From: an uncultured Luteimonas sp.
Lineage (GTDB): Bacteria > Pseudomonadota > Gammaproteobacteria > Xanthomonadales > Xanthomonadaceae
Length of the DNA stretch: 64,000 bases
Assembly: GCA_938008415.1 (NCBI GenBank)
Contig: CALLKI010000063.1
Span: forward strand, 1-64,000
Direction: 5' to 3'
The notes beneath the pieces are model-generated. The model was not told the origin of the DNA. It worked only from the letters and a program-made list of their open reading frames with translations, and made no database searches. A program made the position numbers and the translations under genes. Each line of letters opens with the position of its first letter. The stretch's first letter is position 1. Positions 40,377-48,827 of the stretch are shown here, piece after piece.

Positions 40377-41585
40377 TCAGAGCGCCTCGAAGATGCCGGC
40401 GGCACCCATGCCGGTGCCGATGCACATGGTCACCATGCCGTACTTCTTGCCGTGGCGGCGCATGCCGTGCACGATCGTCGCGGTGCGTATCGCGCCGGTG
40501 GCGCCCAGCGGGTGGCCCAGGGCGATGGCGCCGCCGAGCGGGTTGACCTTGTCCGGGTCCAGCCCGCAGTCGCGGATCACTGCAAGCGCCTGGGCGGCGA
40601 AGGCCTCGTTGAGCTCGATCCAGTCCAGCTGGTCCTTCGTCAGCCCGGCCTGCCTGAGCGCCTTGGGGATGGCCGCGACCGGGCCGATGCCCATCACTTC
40701 CGGCCGCACGCCGGCGACCGCGAAGCTGACGAAGCGGGCGAGGGGCTTCAGGCCATACTCCCTGATCGCCTTTTCCGAGGCCAGCAGCACCGCGCCGGCG
40801 CCATCGCTCATCTGCGAGGCGTTGCCGGCGGTCACCGTGCCGCCGAACTGGCCGTTGCGGAACACCGGGCGCAGCTTCGCGAGGCTTTCGAGCGAGGTGT
40901 CCGCGCGCGGGCCCTCGTCGGCCTCGACCAGCCTCTTCCGGACCTGGATGGTGTTGCCGGCCAGGTCGGGCACGCGCGAGACCACCTCGTAAGGCGTGAT
41001 CTCGTCGCGGAACTCGCCGGCGGCCTGCGCGGCCAAGGCCTTGCGGTGCGAGGCGAGGGCGAAGGCGTCCTGGTCCTCGCGGCTGACCTTCCACTCCTCG
41101 GCGACCTTCTCGGCGGTGATGCCCATGCCGTAGGCGATGGCGACGTTCTCGTCGCGGGCGAACACCTGGGGCGAGAGCGCGACCTTGTTGCCCATCATCG
41201 GCACCATGGACATCGACTCGGTGCCGCCCGCGAGCACCAGGTCGGCGTTGCCGAGCCGGATCTGGTCGGCGGCCAGGGCCACGGCCTGGAGGCCGGACGA
41301 GCAGAAGCGGTTGATGGTCTGCGCGGCGACGGTGTTGGGCAGGCCGGCCAGCAGCACGCCGATGCGCGCCACGTTCATGCCCTGTTCGCCCTCGGGCATG
41401 GCGCAGCCGATGATCGCATCCTCGATGCGGTTGACGTCGATCCCCGGCGCCTGCGCGACCACGGCCTTGAGCACGTGGGCGAGCATCTCGTCGGGACGGG
41501 TGTTGCGGAACACGCCGCGCGGGGCCTTGCCGACCGGGGTGCGGGTGGCGGCGACGATGTAGGCCTCTTGTACTTGCTTGCTCAT
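40377..41585 (-). CDS. fadA: Acetyl-CoA acyltransferase (3-ketoacyl-CoA thiolase)
   Basis: 402 residues with all thiolase landmarks: nucleophilic Cys in TINRFCSSGLQAVALAA, NEAFAAQALAVIRD, GGAIALGHPLGATGAIRT and the second Cys in MCIGTGMGAAGIFEAL at the C-terminus. Last gene of the tetR-fadN-fadA unit, 24 bp after fadN. It cleaves 3-ketoacyl-CoA to acetyl-CoA and a shortened acyl-CoA in beta-oxidation. Operon position supports FadA over a PHB-type acetoacetyl-CoA thiolase, although both share these motifs. Confidence 0.92.
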   Translation of the reverse strand: MSKQVQEAYIVAATRTPVGKAPRGVFRNTRPDEMLAHVLKAVVAQAPGIDVNRIEDAIIGCAMPEGEQGMNVARIGVLLAGLPNTVAAQTINRFCSSGLQAVALAADQIRLGNADLVLAGGTESMSMVPMMGNKVALSPQVFARDENVAIAYGMGITAEKVAEEWKVSREDQDAFALASHRKALAAQAAGEFRDEITPYEVVSRVPDLAGNTIQVRKRLVEADEGPRADTSLESLAKLRPVFRNGQFGGTVTAGNASQMSDGAGAVLLASEKAIREYGLKPLARFVSFAVAGVRPEVMGIGPVAAIPKALRQAGLTKDQLDWIELNEAFAAQALAVIRDCGLDPDKVNPLGGAIALGHPLGATGAIRTATIVHGMRRHGKKYGMVTMCIGTGMGAAGIFEAL

Positions 41586-41609
41586 GGTCTGTTGTCCTGT
41601 GTCCGTCGG

Positions 41610-43982
41610 TCAGTTGCGCAGCGGCTTGCCCGTCTTGAGCATGTGGGCGATGCGCGCCTGGGTCTTTTCCTGCTGCGCCAGTTCGACGAAATGCCTGCGC
41701 TCGAGCCGCAGCAGCCAGTCCTCGTCGACGATGCTGCCGCGGTCGACCTCGCCGCCGCACAGCACGGTGGCGATGCGTGTGGCGATCTCGTAGTCGTACT
41801 CGCTGATGAAGCGGCCCTCGAGCATGTTCACCAGCAGCATCCTGAAGGTGGCGATGCCGACGTCGCCGGCGACGCGGATGCGGCGCGCGGGCAGTGGCGG
41901 GCGGTAGCCGGTTTCGGCCAGCGCGCGCGCTTCCTGGCGTGCGACGTGCAACAGCTCATACGCGTTGAACGCCACCTTGTCGCCCTGGCGCAGCAGGCCC
42001 AGTTCCTTCGCCTCGAGCGCGGAGGTCGAGACCCTGGCCATGGCCACCGTCTCGTACACCTTCTTCAGCTCGGCGAATACGTCACCGTTCGGGCCGGCGG
42101 CCTCGGAGGCGCGGACCGCCAGCTCCTTCAGGCCGCCACCGGCCGGGATCAGGCCCACGCCTGCCTCGACCAGGCCGATGTAGCTCTCCAGGTGCGCCAC
42201 CGCACGTGCGCTGTGCATCTGGAACTCGCAGCCGCCGCCCAGGGCCATGCCGCGCACCGCCGCGACCACGGGCACCAGCGCGTACTTGATGCGCTGGCTG
42301 GTGGCCTGGAAGTTGGCCACCATCGCTTCGAAGGCGTCGACCTTGCCGGCCTGGAGCAGGCCCAGCGCGCCGGCGAGGTCGGCACCGGCGGAGAAGGGCT
42401 CCTTCGGCTGCCAGATCACCAGGCCGGCGAACTTCCGCTCGGCGATGTCGACGGCCTGCTGCAGGCCGTCGAGCACCGCATCGCTGACGGTGTGCATCTT
42501 GGTCTTGAACGAAACCACGGCGATGTCGTCGCCGTCGGTCCACACGCGGATGCCATCGTTCTCGAAGACGGTCTCGCCCGGCGCGAACGACTCGCCCAGC
42601 AGCGGGTCGGGGAAACGCTGGCGACGGTACACGCCGAGGGACGAGCGGGGCAGGTTGGCGTTCTTCGCCGGGCTGTAGCTGCCCCCGGCCGAATGCACCC
42701 CGTCGCGGCCGTCCAGCACCCACGCCGGCAGCGGGACACTGGCCATGGCCCTGCCCGCGGCGATGTCCTCGGCGATCCACTGCGCCACCTGCTTCCAGCC
42801 GGCGGCCTGCCAGGTCTCGAACGGGCCCAGCGACCAGCCGTAGCCCCAGCGGATCGCCAGGTCCACGTCGCGCGCGGTGTCGGCGATGCCGGCCAGGTGG
42901 TACGCGCTGTAGTGGAACAGGTCACGGAACACCGCCCACAGGAACTGCGCCTGCGGATGGGGGCTCTCGCGCAGCCTGCGGAACTTCTCGGCCGGGTCCT
43001 TCGTCTTCAGGATCTCGACCACCTCGTCGGCGGCCCTGCGGTCGGCCGGGCGGTAGTCCTGCTTTTCCAGGTCCAGGACCAGGATGTCCTTGCCGACCTT
43101 GCGGTAGATGCCGGCGCCGCTCTTCTGGCCCAGCGCGCCCTTGGCGATCAGGGCTTCCAGCCACTGCGGCGACTTGAAATAGGCGTGCCACGGGTCGTCC
43201 GGCAGGGTCTCGGCCATGGTCCGGATGACGTGGGCCATGGTGTCCAGACCGACCACGTCCGAGGTGCGGTACGTGGCCGACTTCGGGCGGCCGATCAGCG
43301 GGCCGGTCAGGGCGTCCACCTCGTCGAAGCCAAGGCCGGACTGCGCGGTGTGGTGGGCCGTGGCGAGGATCGAGAACACGCCGATCCGGTTGCCGATGAA
43401 GTTCGGGGTGTCCTTGGCGTAGACCACGCCCTTGCCGAGGGTTGTGGTCAGGAAGGTTTCCAGGCCCTCGAGCACCTCGCGGTCGGTGGTGTCGGCCGGG
43501 ATCAGCTCGGCCAGGTGCATGTAGCGCGGCGGGTTGAAGAAGTGCACGCCGCAGAAGCGGTGGCGCAGCTGTTCGGGCAGCGCCTCGGCCAGCCTGTTGA
43601 TGCCAAGGCCGGAGGTGTTGGAGGCCAGGATGGCGTGGTCCGCCACGTACGGGGCGATCTTCCGGTACAGGTCCTGCTTCCAGTCCATCCGCTCGGCGAT
43701 CGCCTCGATCACCAGGTCGCAGCCGCGGAGCAGCTCCAGGCCGGTGTCGTAGTTGGCCGGGGTGATCGCCTCGGCCAGGGCCCTGCTGGCCAGGGGGGCC
43801 GGGCTCAGCCTGCCGAGGTTGGCGATGGCCTTGAGCACGATGCCGTTGGGGTCGCCTTCCTTCGCCGGCAGGTCGAACAGCACCGTGTCCACGCCGGCAT
43901 TGGTCAGGTGGGCGGCGATCTGCGCCCCCATGACCCCGGCCCCGAGCACCGCGGCGCGGCGTACAAGCAGTTTCTCAGACAT
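41610..43982 (-). CDS. fadN: 3-hydroxyacyl-CoA dehydrogenase / enoyl-CoA hydratase (FadN-type)
   Basis: 790 residues with the dehydrogenase half first: VRRAAVLGAGVMGAQIAAHLTNAG (NAD fold), SNTSGLGINRLAEALPEQLRHRFCGVHFFNPP and KDTPNFIGNRIGVFS, then two C-terminal helical segments. The crotonase half occupies about 490-700 (KFAGLVIWQPKEPFSAGADLAGALG, VRGMALGGGCEFQMHSARAVAH). This order and length match Bacillus FadN (789 residues), not E. coli FadB, where the hydratase comes first. It performs the two middle steps of beta-oxidation and works with the thiolase 24 bp downstream. ATG 43982 follows GGAGA; a TTG three codons upstream is less likely. Confidence 0.92.
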   Translation of the reverse strand: MSEKLLVRRAAVLGAGVMGAQIAAHLTNAGVDTVLFDLPAKEGDPNGIVLKAIANLGRLSPAPLASRALAEAITPANYDTGLELLRGCDLVIEAIAERMDWKQDLYRKIAPYVADHAILASNTSGLGINRLAEALPEQLRHRFCGVHFFNPPRYMHLAELIPADTTDREVLEGLETFLTTTLGKGVVYAKDTPNFIGNRIGVFSILATAHHTAQSGLGFDEVDALTGPLIGRPKSATYRTSDVVGLDTMAHVIRTMAETLPDDPWHAYFKSPQWLEALIAKGALGQKSGAGIYRKVGKDILVLDLEKQDYRPADRRAADEVVEILKTKDPAEKFRRLRESPHPQAQFLWAVFRDLFHYSAYHLAGIADTARDVDLAIRWGYGWSLGPFETWQAAGWKQVAQWIAEDIAAGRAMASVPLPAWVLDGRDGVHSAGGSYSPAKNANLPRSSLGVYRRQRFPDPLLGESFAPGETVFENDGIRVWTDGDDIAVVSFKTKMHTVSDAVLDGLQQAVDIAERKFAGLVIWQPKEPFSAGADLAGALGLLQAGKVDAFEAMVANFQATSQRIKYALVPVVAAVRGMALGGGCEFQMHSARAVAHLESYIGLVEAGVGLIPAGGGLKELAVRASEAAGPNGDVFAELKKVYETVAMARVSTSALEAKELGLLRQGDKVAFNAYELLHVARQEARALAETGYRPPLPARRIRVAGDVGIATFRMLLVNMLEGRFISEYDYEIATRIATVLCGGEVDRGSIVDEDWLLRLERRHFVELAQQEKTQARIAHMLKTGKPLRN

Positions 43983-44013
43983 GTTCTCCAACCTGTTGGT
44001 TTGAAGTGGGTTT

Positions 44014-44631
44014 TCAGCTCCGCAGCCCCGCGGCCGCGAACTTGATCAGCTCCCGGGCGGCCCGCTGCCGGTGGGCGGCCTCGCTGACGTCGGGAGGCCG
44101 CTTGATCAGGCCGAAGTCGGCCATGGCATAGGTCAGGGCGCCGGCGAGGAAATCCAGCCGCCAGTACAGCACTTCCTTGCCGAGGTGGGGCAGGCAGGCG
44201 GCGATCGCCCTGGCGAACTCGCGCTGCACGTGGCCGTAGTGGTCCGACAGGAACCTGCGCAGGCGGTCGTTCTGCTCGGCATACGCCCGGGCAATGACGC
44301 GGATGAAGGCGCCGCCGCCGTTGCGGTCCTGGGCCATGGCCAGCGCCGGCTCCACGAACGCCGCCAGGATCGGTTCCAGCTCCCCCGGGTGGCTGGCCTG
44401 GGCTTCGCGCAGCTTCTCCAGACGCATCCGGCTCATCTGGTCCATCCGCCGGCGGAAGACCTCGTTGACCAGGTTCTCCTTGCTGCCGAAGTGGTAGTTG
44501 ACCGCGGCGATGTTGACGTCGGCCCGGCCGGTCACCTGCCGGAGCGAGGTCCCGGCGAAGCCGTACTGGGCGAACAGTTCCTCCGCCGCGCTGAGGATCC
44601 GGTCCTTGGTCGAGAACTGGTGGCCGCCCAT
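44014..44631 (-). CDS. TetR-family regulator, PsrA-like (fatty-acid responsive)
   Basis: 205 residues. The N-terminal HTH (STKDRILSAAEELFAQYGFAGTSLRQVTGRADVNIAAVNYHFGSKENLVNEVFRRRM) closely resembles PsrA-type regulators, especially NIAAVNYHFGSKENL. The C-terminal ligand domain is less conserved. PsrA of Pseudomonas binds long-chain fatty acids and controls beta-oxidation and rpoS. Here it is the first gene of the fadN-fadA operon (31-bp gap), and a CAAAC-N4-GTTTG palindrome at its own start point matches the known PsrA site, which strongly suggests autorepression and control of the whole operon. Confidence 0.85.
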   Translation of the reverse strand: MGGHQFSTKDRILSAAEELFAQYGFAGTSLRQVTGRADVNIAAVNYHFGSKENLVNEVFRRRMDQMSRMRLEKLREAQASHPGELEPILAAFVEPALAMAQDRNGGGAFIRVIARAYAEQNDRLRRFLSDHYGHVQREFARAIAACLPHLGKEVLYWRLDFLAGALTYAMADFGLIKRPPDVSEAAHRQRAARELIKFAAAGLRS

Positions 44632-44655
44632 CCGCCTCCCCCGCGGATCACTGAA

Positions 44656-44671
44656 TCAAACGATTGTTTGA
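44656..44671. promoter_or_regulatory. PsrA-type operator
   Basis: TCAAACGATTGTTTGA is a palindrome with CAAAC (44657-44661), four bases, and GTTTG (44666-44670), fitting the G/C-AAAC-N2-4-GTTT-G/C motif known for PsrA. It begins right after the -10 of the tetR-fadN-fadA promoter and covers the expected start point, a classic repressor position. It is 25 bp from the tetR start codon. Confidence 0.75.
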
Positions 44672-44700
44672 AGGGTATGCCCACCGCCGCCGGCGGTCAA
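44672..44700 (-). promoter_or_regulatory. Promoter of the tetR-fadN-fadA operon
   Basis: On the minus strand TTGACC (-35, 44695-44700), exactly 17 bases, and TACCCT (-10, 44672-44677). The first hexamer matches consensus at five of six positions. Start of transcription is expected near 44665, inside the operator. Confidence 0.65.
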
Positions 44701-44739
44701 ATCGGCCGGGGTGACTCCCCGCGGGGGCCGGCCGTCAGG

Positions 44740-44745
44740 TAGAAT
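44740..44745 (+). promoter_or_regulatory. -10 element ahead of the ndk leader
   Basis: TAGAAT, the -10 form repeatedly used in this window, lies 21 bp upstream of the leader terminator. Transcription from about 44752 would produce a roughly 40-nt RNA ending at 44792 or, on read-through, the ndk mRNA. No clear -35 is visible. Confidence 0.45.
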
Positions 44746-44756
44746 TGCTCCCAGCC

Positions 44757-44801
44757 ATGTCGGCTAAACCCGCGTCCCCACGCGGGTTTTTTCCATGTTA
44801 A
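44757..44801 (+). CDS. Possible 14-codon leader peptide overlapping a terminator
   Basis: ATG 44757 opens MSAKPASPRGFFPC and stops at TAA 44799-44801. The coding sequence spans the whole terminator hairpin at 44766-44792, the layout of a transcription-attenuation leader. No Shine-Dalgarno is evident and the peptide is too short for family evidence, so it may be chance. Confidence 0.25.
   Translation: MSAKPASPRGFFPC
44766..44792 (+). terminator. Rho-independent terminator upstream of ndk
   Basis: AAACCCGCGT (44766-44775), loop CCCC, ACGCGGGTTT (44780-44789), with a run of six T ending at 44792. The stem is perfect and the signal textbook. No plus-strand gene ends here: the neighbour to the left is the start of the minus-strand tetR. 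It therefore terminates either a very short leader RNA or acts as an attenuator for ndk 68 bp downstream. Confidence 0.85.
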
Positions 44802-44859
44802 TCTGGCCATCCGCCCGGGGCGCCGGGCGGTGCGGCCCCCTGCCCGGAGAGAACCATCC

Positions 44860-45285
44860 ATGGCGCTGGAGCGCACCCTTTCGATCATCAAGCCCGATGC
44901 CGTCGCCAAGAACGTCATCGGCGAGATCTATTCCCGTTTCGAGAAGGCCGGCCTGAAGATCGTCGCCGCGAAGATGAAGCACCTCACGCGCAAGGAAGCC
45001 GAAGGCTTCTACGCCGTGCATCGCGAGCGCCCGTTCTTCAACGCGCTGGTCGAGTTCATGACCAGTGGCCCGGTGATGATCCAGGTGCTCGAGGGCGAGA
45101 ACGCGATCGCGAAGAACCGGGAGCTGATGGGCGCGACCAACCCGAAGGAAGCTGCGCCGGGCACGATCCGCGCCGACTTCGCCGAGAGCATCGACGCCAA
45201 CGCGGTGCACGGTTCCGACGGCCCGGACACCGCTGCCGTGGAGATCGCGTACTTCTTCTCCACCACGGAACTGTGCCCCCGCTGA
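44860..45285 (+). CDS. ndk: Nucleoside diphosphate kinase
   Basis: 141 residues, the canonical length. MALERTLSIIKPDAVAKNVIGEIYSRFEKAGLKIVAAKM is the family start, and the phosphorylated histidine lies in NAVHGSDGPDTAAVEIAYFF. It equilibrates NTP/NDP pools. GGAGAGAA lies a few bases before the ATG. The upstream hairpin with U-run (44766-44792) suggests premature termination of its leader. Followed after 19 bp by rlmN, as in many gammaproteobacteria. Confidence 0.97.
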   Translation: MALERTLSIIKPDAVAKNVIGEIYSRFEKAGLKIVAAKMKHLTRKEAEGFYAVHRERPFFNALVEFMTSGPVMIQVLEGENAIAKNRELMGATNPKEAAPGTIRADFAESIDANAVHGSDGPDTAAVEIAYFFSTTELCPR

Positions 45286-45304
45286 GGGAGGATGACCTGA
45301 CCCC

Positions 45305-46468
45305 GTGAACGACGTCGCGGCCAGCACGAAGCAGAACCTGCTCGACCTCGATCGCGAGGGCCTGGAGCGCTTCTTCGCCGAGCAACTCGGCGAGAAGCGC
45401 TTCCGTGCGCACCAGGTGATGAAGTGGATCCATCACCGGCACGTCACCGGCTTCGATGAAATGACGGACCTGGGCAAGAGCCTGCGCGCACGGTTGCGCG
45501 AGGTCGCCGAGGTGCGGGTGCCGCAGGTCCAGTTCGAGAAGCCGTCCGCCGATGGCACCCACAAGTGGCTGATGGCGATGGACGGCAGCAACGCGGTCGA
45601 GACCGTCTACATCCCCGACAAGGGGCGCGGCACGCTGTGCGTGTCCTCGCAGGTCGGCTGTTCGCTCAACTGCACCTTCTGCTCGACCGCGACCCAGGGG
45701 TTCAACCGCAACCTGTCCACCGCCGAGATCATCGGCCAGGTCTGGGTGGCCGCGCGCCACCTGGGCAACGTGCCCCACAGGCAGCGCAGGCTCACCAACG
45801 TGGTGATGATGGGCATGGGCGAGCCGCTGATGAACTTCGACAACGTCGTGCGCGCGATGAACATCATGCGCGACGACCTCGGCTACGGCCTGGCCAACAA
45901 GCGGGTCACGCTGTCGACCTCCGGCGTGGTGCCGCAGATCGACCGCCTCGCCGAGGCCTGTGACGTCTCGCTCGCGGTCTCGCTGCACGCGCCCAACGAC
46001 GAACTGCGTTCGCAACTGGTGCCGCTCAACCGGAAATACCCGATCGCCGAGCTGATGGACGCCTGCGTCCGCTACGCCCTGCGCAGGCGCGGCGAGTCGG
46101 TCACCTTCGAATACACACTGATCAAGGGCGTCAACGACCAGCCCGAGCACGCGCGCCAGCTGATCCGGTTGATGCGCGATTTCGACAACCGGGTGCAGCG
46201 GAAGGATGCGGCCAAGGTCAACCTGATCCCGTTCAACCCGTTCCCGGGCACGCGCTTCCAGCGCCCGGACGAGGCCGAGGTCCGCCGCTTCCAGAAGCTG
46301 CTCAACGAGGCCGGGCGCATCGCCCCGGTGCGCCGCACCCGAGGCGACGACATCGACGCCGCCTGCGGACAGCTCAAGGGGCAGGTGATGGATCGTACCC
46401 GTCGCCAGGCCCGCTTCCGGCAGGCTCTCGGCGGGGCGGCGGAGGAGGGCGTCGATGCGGCTGCGTGA
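45305..46468 (+). CDS. rlmN: Dual-specificity rRNA/tRNA adenine-C2 methyltransferase RlmN
   Basis: 387 residues from GTG 45305 (GAGGGAGGATGACC upstream). Radical-SAM motif C-x3-C-x2-C in QVGCSLNCTFCSTATQGF, GMGEPLMNFDNV (SAM pocket), and the substrate-side cysteine in DDIDAACGQLKGQ. It methylates A2503 of 23S rRNA and A37 of some tRNAs. The C-terminal end runs past the usual stop into the start of pilF (14-bp overlap), so translation of pilF is coupled. Confidence 0.95.
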   Translation: MNDVAASTKQNLLDLDREGLERFFAEQLGEKRFRAHQVMKWIHHRHVTGFDEMTDLGKSLRARLREVAEVRVPQVQFEKPSADGTHKWLMAMDGSNAVETVYIPDKGRGTLCVSSQVGCSLNCTFCSTATQGFNRNLSTAEIIGQVWVAARHLGNVPHRQRRLTNVVMMGMGEPLMNFDNVVRAMNIMRDDLGYGLANKRVTLSTSGVVPQIDRLAEACDVSLAVSLHAPNDELRSQLVPLNRKYPIAELMDACVRYALRRRGESVTFEYTLIKGVNDQPEHARQLIRLMRDFDNRVQRKDAAKVNLIPFNPFPGTRFQRPDEAEVRRFQKLLNEAGRIAPVRRTRGDDIDAACGQLKGQVMDRTRRQARFRQALGGAAEEGVDAAA

Positions 46469-47264
46469 GGTCGCGCCCGTCTCCCTGCTCGGCGCCGCCT
46501 GGCTGGCGGCGTGCTCGACGACACCGGCCTACGTCCGGCCGGGAGATGACGGGGCGGCCGCGGTGGCCGAGGCGCGGGTCCACGCCAGGCCCGGCGACCG
46601 CGCCAGGGCGAACCGGCTGCTGGCTTCTTCGCGGCGCAAGTCGGAGGCGGGCGACCTCGACGGCGCGCTGGCCGACGCCCGGGCGGCGCAGAAGGCCGAT
46701 CCCTCATGGGTCGACCCGCACACCATGATCGGCCTGCTGGCCAACGCGCGCGGCGATGCCGCGACCGCGGGCAGGCACTTCGCCATTGCCGCCGGGCTGG
46801 CGCCCCGCGACGCCGCCGTGCTCGGCAATTACGGGGCATGGCTGTGCGCGAACGGGCGTGCCGTCGAGTCGCTCGACTGGTTCGGGCGCGCGGTTTCGTT
46901 CGCCGCAGCGCCACAGGTGCGCGCCGACACCCTTGCCAACGCCGGCGCCTGCGCGCTCAAGGCCGGGCAGGCGGACGAGGCCGAGCGGGCCGCCCGCGCC
47001 GCACTCGGGATCGATGCCGGGAACGCGGTGGCGCTGGAGACGCTGGCCCGCAGGTACTACGACGCCGGCCGCTACTTCGAGGCGCGTGCCTTCGCCGAGC
47101 GCAGGCTCGAGGCGGCGCCGGCGACGCCGGAAGTGCTCAGACTTGCGTCACAGATCGAAGAAAAACTCGGCGACACTGTCGCCGCCACTCGCTATGTTGA
47201 TCGCCTGAGGACGGAATTTCCGCAGGCGAGGATCGCCGGGCCAGGGGAAGCCGAAACGCCATGA
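46455..47264 (+). CDS. pilF: Type IV pilus biogenesis/stability lipoprotein PilF (PilW)
   Basis: 269 residues. Lipobox in GAAWLAACSTT, then a chain of TPR units (ASSRRKSEAGDLDGALADARAAQKADP, IGLLANARGDAATAGRHFAIAAGLAP, NAGACALKAGQADEAERAARAALGID). PilF is the pilotin that brings the PilQ secretin to the outer membrane. The position between rlmN and rodZ is the conserved location. Its stop overlaps rodZ by ATGA. Confidence 0.9.
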   Translation: MRLREVAPVSLLGAAWLAACSTTPAYVRPGDDGAAAVAEARVHARPGDRARANRLLASSRRKSEAGDLDGALADARAAQKADPSWVDPHTMIGLLANARGDAATAGRHFAIAAGLAPRDAAVLGNYGAWLCANGRAVESLDWFGRAVSFAAAPQVRADTLANAGACALKAGQADEAERAARAALGIDAGNAVALETLARRYYDAGRYFEARAFAERRLEAAPATPEVLRLASQIEEKLGDTVAATRYVDRLRTEFPQARIAGPGEAETP

Positions 47265-48061
47265 TGCCGTCCAGCCACGACGTGCCTGAGATCGAACTTG
47301 CCTGCAGCGAGCGCCTGCGCAAGGCCCGGGAAGCCCGGGGACTGACGCTCGAGGAAGTCTCGAAGCAACTGAAGATCCCGATCCGCGTCCTCCGTTCGCT
47401 CGAGTCGGGGGAGTGGGCGAAGGCAGACGCCCAGGTGTTCGTCCGCGGCCAGTTGCGCAGCTACGCGCGCCTGCTCGGCGTCGACCTCGGCGACATCCCG
47501 GCGCTCTCGCAGGCGCGCCCGGTCGAGCCGAGCCCGATCGTGCCCATGACCTACACCCCGCCGCTGCGGCGCTTCGCCGAGAAGGCCATGGGCCGAGCGG
47601 TCTACATCGTCATCACCGCCCTGATCGCGGTGCCGGTGTGGATGGCCACGCGTTCCCACATCGGCGTGCCCCGGCAGACCGCGACCCTCGACACTGCATC
47701 GCTGCCGGCGGAGTCCACCGTGTCCGGCCGGCCGCAGCCGCTGGTGGCCTCGATGGCGGCGATAGCGCCGCGCCCGAAGGAAAAGGAGCCGGACTCCACC
47801 GGGCTGAGCCTGCGTTTCGAGGACGAAAGCTGGGTCGAGATCGTGGGCGAGGACGGCAGGAAGATCGAGCAGCGCCTGTTCAAGGCCGGCGAGCGCCGCG
47901 ACCTCGAGCCGGGCACGTCCGCCAGCCTCGTCATCGGCAACGCCGGCAAGGTCGAGGTGCGCGTCGGCGGCGCCGTTCAGGATCTGTCGCCCTACCGCCG
48001 AGCGGACGTCGCGCGCTTTAAGGTATCCTCTGACGGATCCCTCGCCCCCGTTTCCGAATGA
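47261..48061 (+). CDS. rodZ: RodZ-type cytoskeletal HTH membrane protein
   Basis: 266 residues. The Cro/C1-type HTH (residues about 15-80: LRKAREARGLTLEEVSKQLKIPIRVLRSLESGEW) is followed by one TM helix (about 111-130: VYIVITALIAVPVWMAT), a low-complexity linker and a DUF4115 domain (about 180-260: LSLRFEDESWVEIVGEDGRKIEQRLFKAGERRDLEPG). RodZ bridges MreB and the elongasome to set rod shape. In E. coli ispG and hisS follow, but here the next gene is yfgM, 136 bp away. Confidence 0.88.
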   Translation: MMPSSHDVPEIELACSERLRKAREARGLTLEEVSKQLKIPIRVLRSLESGEWAKADAQVFVRGQLRSYARLLGVDLGDIPALSQARPVEPSPIVPMTYTPPLRRFAEKAMGRAVYIVITALIAVPVWMATRSHIGVPRQTATLDTASLPAESTVSGRPQPLVASMAAIAPRPKEKEPDSTGLSLRFEDESWVEIVGEDGRKIEQRLFKAGERRDLEPGTSASLVIGNAGKVEVRVGGAVQDLSPYRRADVARFKVSSDGSLAPVSE

Positions 48062-48197
48062 CGGAATGAGGCAGGGCGGCGGCCCGCGCCCGCGGGCCGC
48101 GGACAGTCCCTGCAGGCCACGCGCCGCACGCAGGCCCACCACCGCGCAGGCCCGTGGATGACGCCATCCCGTGCCGGCGCCAGCACGACACTGCCAG

Positions 48198-48827
48198 ATG
48201 GCGATCGAACTGCTCGACGAACACGAACAAGGCGAAAAGGTACGCAAGTGGTTGCGCGACAACAGCCTCGGGCTGGTTGGCGGCGTGGCCCTGGGAATCG
48301 CGATCATCGGCGGCTGGAAGTGGTGGCAGGACCACCTCTACCGGCAGAAACTGCAGGCGGCCGATGCCTACCAGGCCTTCCTCGACAGCATCGAGGCGGG
48401 TGACATCGGGAAGGCCGCCGCGGCCGCGGCCGGCCTGGCCGATGGCGCCTATGCCGGCCTGGCCGCCCTGGCGCTTGCCAAGGCCCAGCTCGACGCCGGG
48501 AAGCGTGACGAAGCCATCGCCACGCTGCAGGGCGCACCGGGCGACGATCCGGTGCTGGCTCCCGTCATCCGCCAGCGCCTGGCGCGCCTGCTGGTCGACG
48601 CCGGCAGGGGCGGGGAGGCGCTCGCGCTGCTGGACGGTGTCGACGACGCGTTGTCGCACGAGGCCCGGGGCGATGCCCTGTTCGCGCTGGGGCGGGCCGA
48701 CGAGGCGCGCGGCGAGTACGAGGCCACGCTCAGGCAGCTCGACGTGGCCGCGCCGCACCGCCGCCTGCTCGAACTGAAGCTCGCCGAGACCGGGGGCAAG
48801 CCGGAAACGCCGGAGGCGCAGTCCTGA
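48198..48827 (+). CDS. yfgM: YfgM-type ancillary SecYEG translocon subunit
   Basis: 209 residues beginning MAIELLDEHEQGEKVRKWLRDNSLGLVGG, the characteristic YfgM N-terminus, with one TM helix (about 24-42) and a periplasmic TPR-like domain. It associates with SecYEG and PpiD and assists secreted proteins. It overlaps bamB by one base (TGATG). A GTG nine codons upstream is possible but would add an untypical segment. The name is secure from sequence and position between rodZ and bamB. Confidence 0.88.
   Translation: MAIELLDEHEQGEKVRKWLRDNSLGLVGGVALGIAIIGGWKWWQDHLYRQKLQAADAYQAFLDSIEAGDIGKAAAAAAGLADGAYAGLAALALAKAQLDAGKRDEAIATLQGAPGDDPVLAPVIRQRLARLLVDAGRGGEALALLDGVDDALSHEARGDALFALGRADEARGEYEATLRQLDVAAPHRRLLELKLAETGGKPETPEAQS

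Noticed and set aside
44700..44760. Good -35 hexamer for the ndk leader promoter
   Set aside because: No TTGACA-like hexamer at 16-18 bp from TAGAAT; the promoter is therefore given low confidence.
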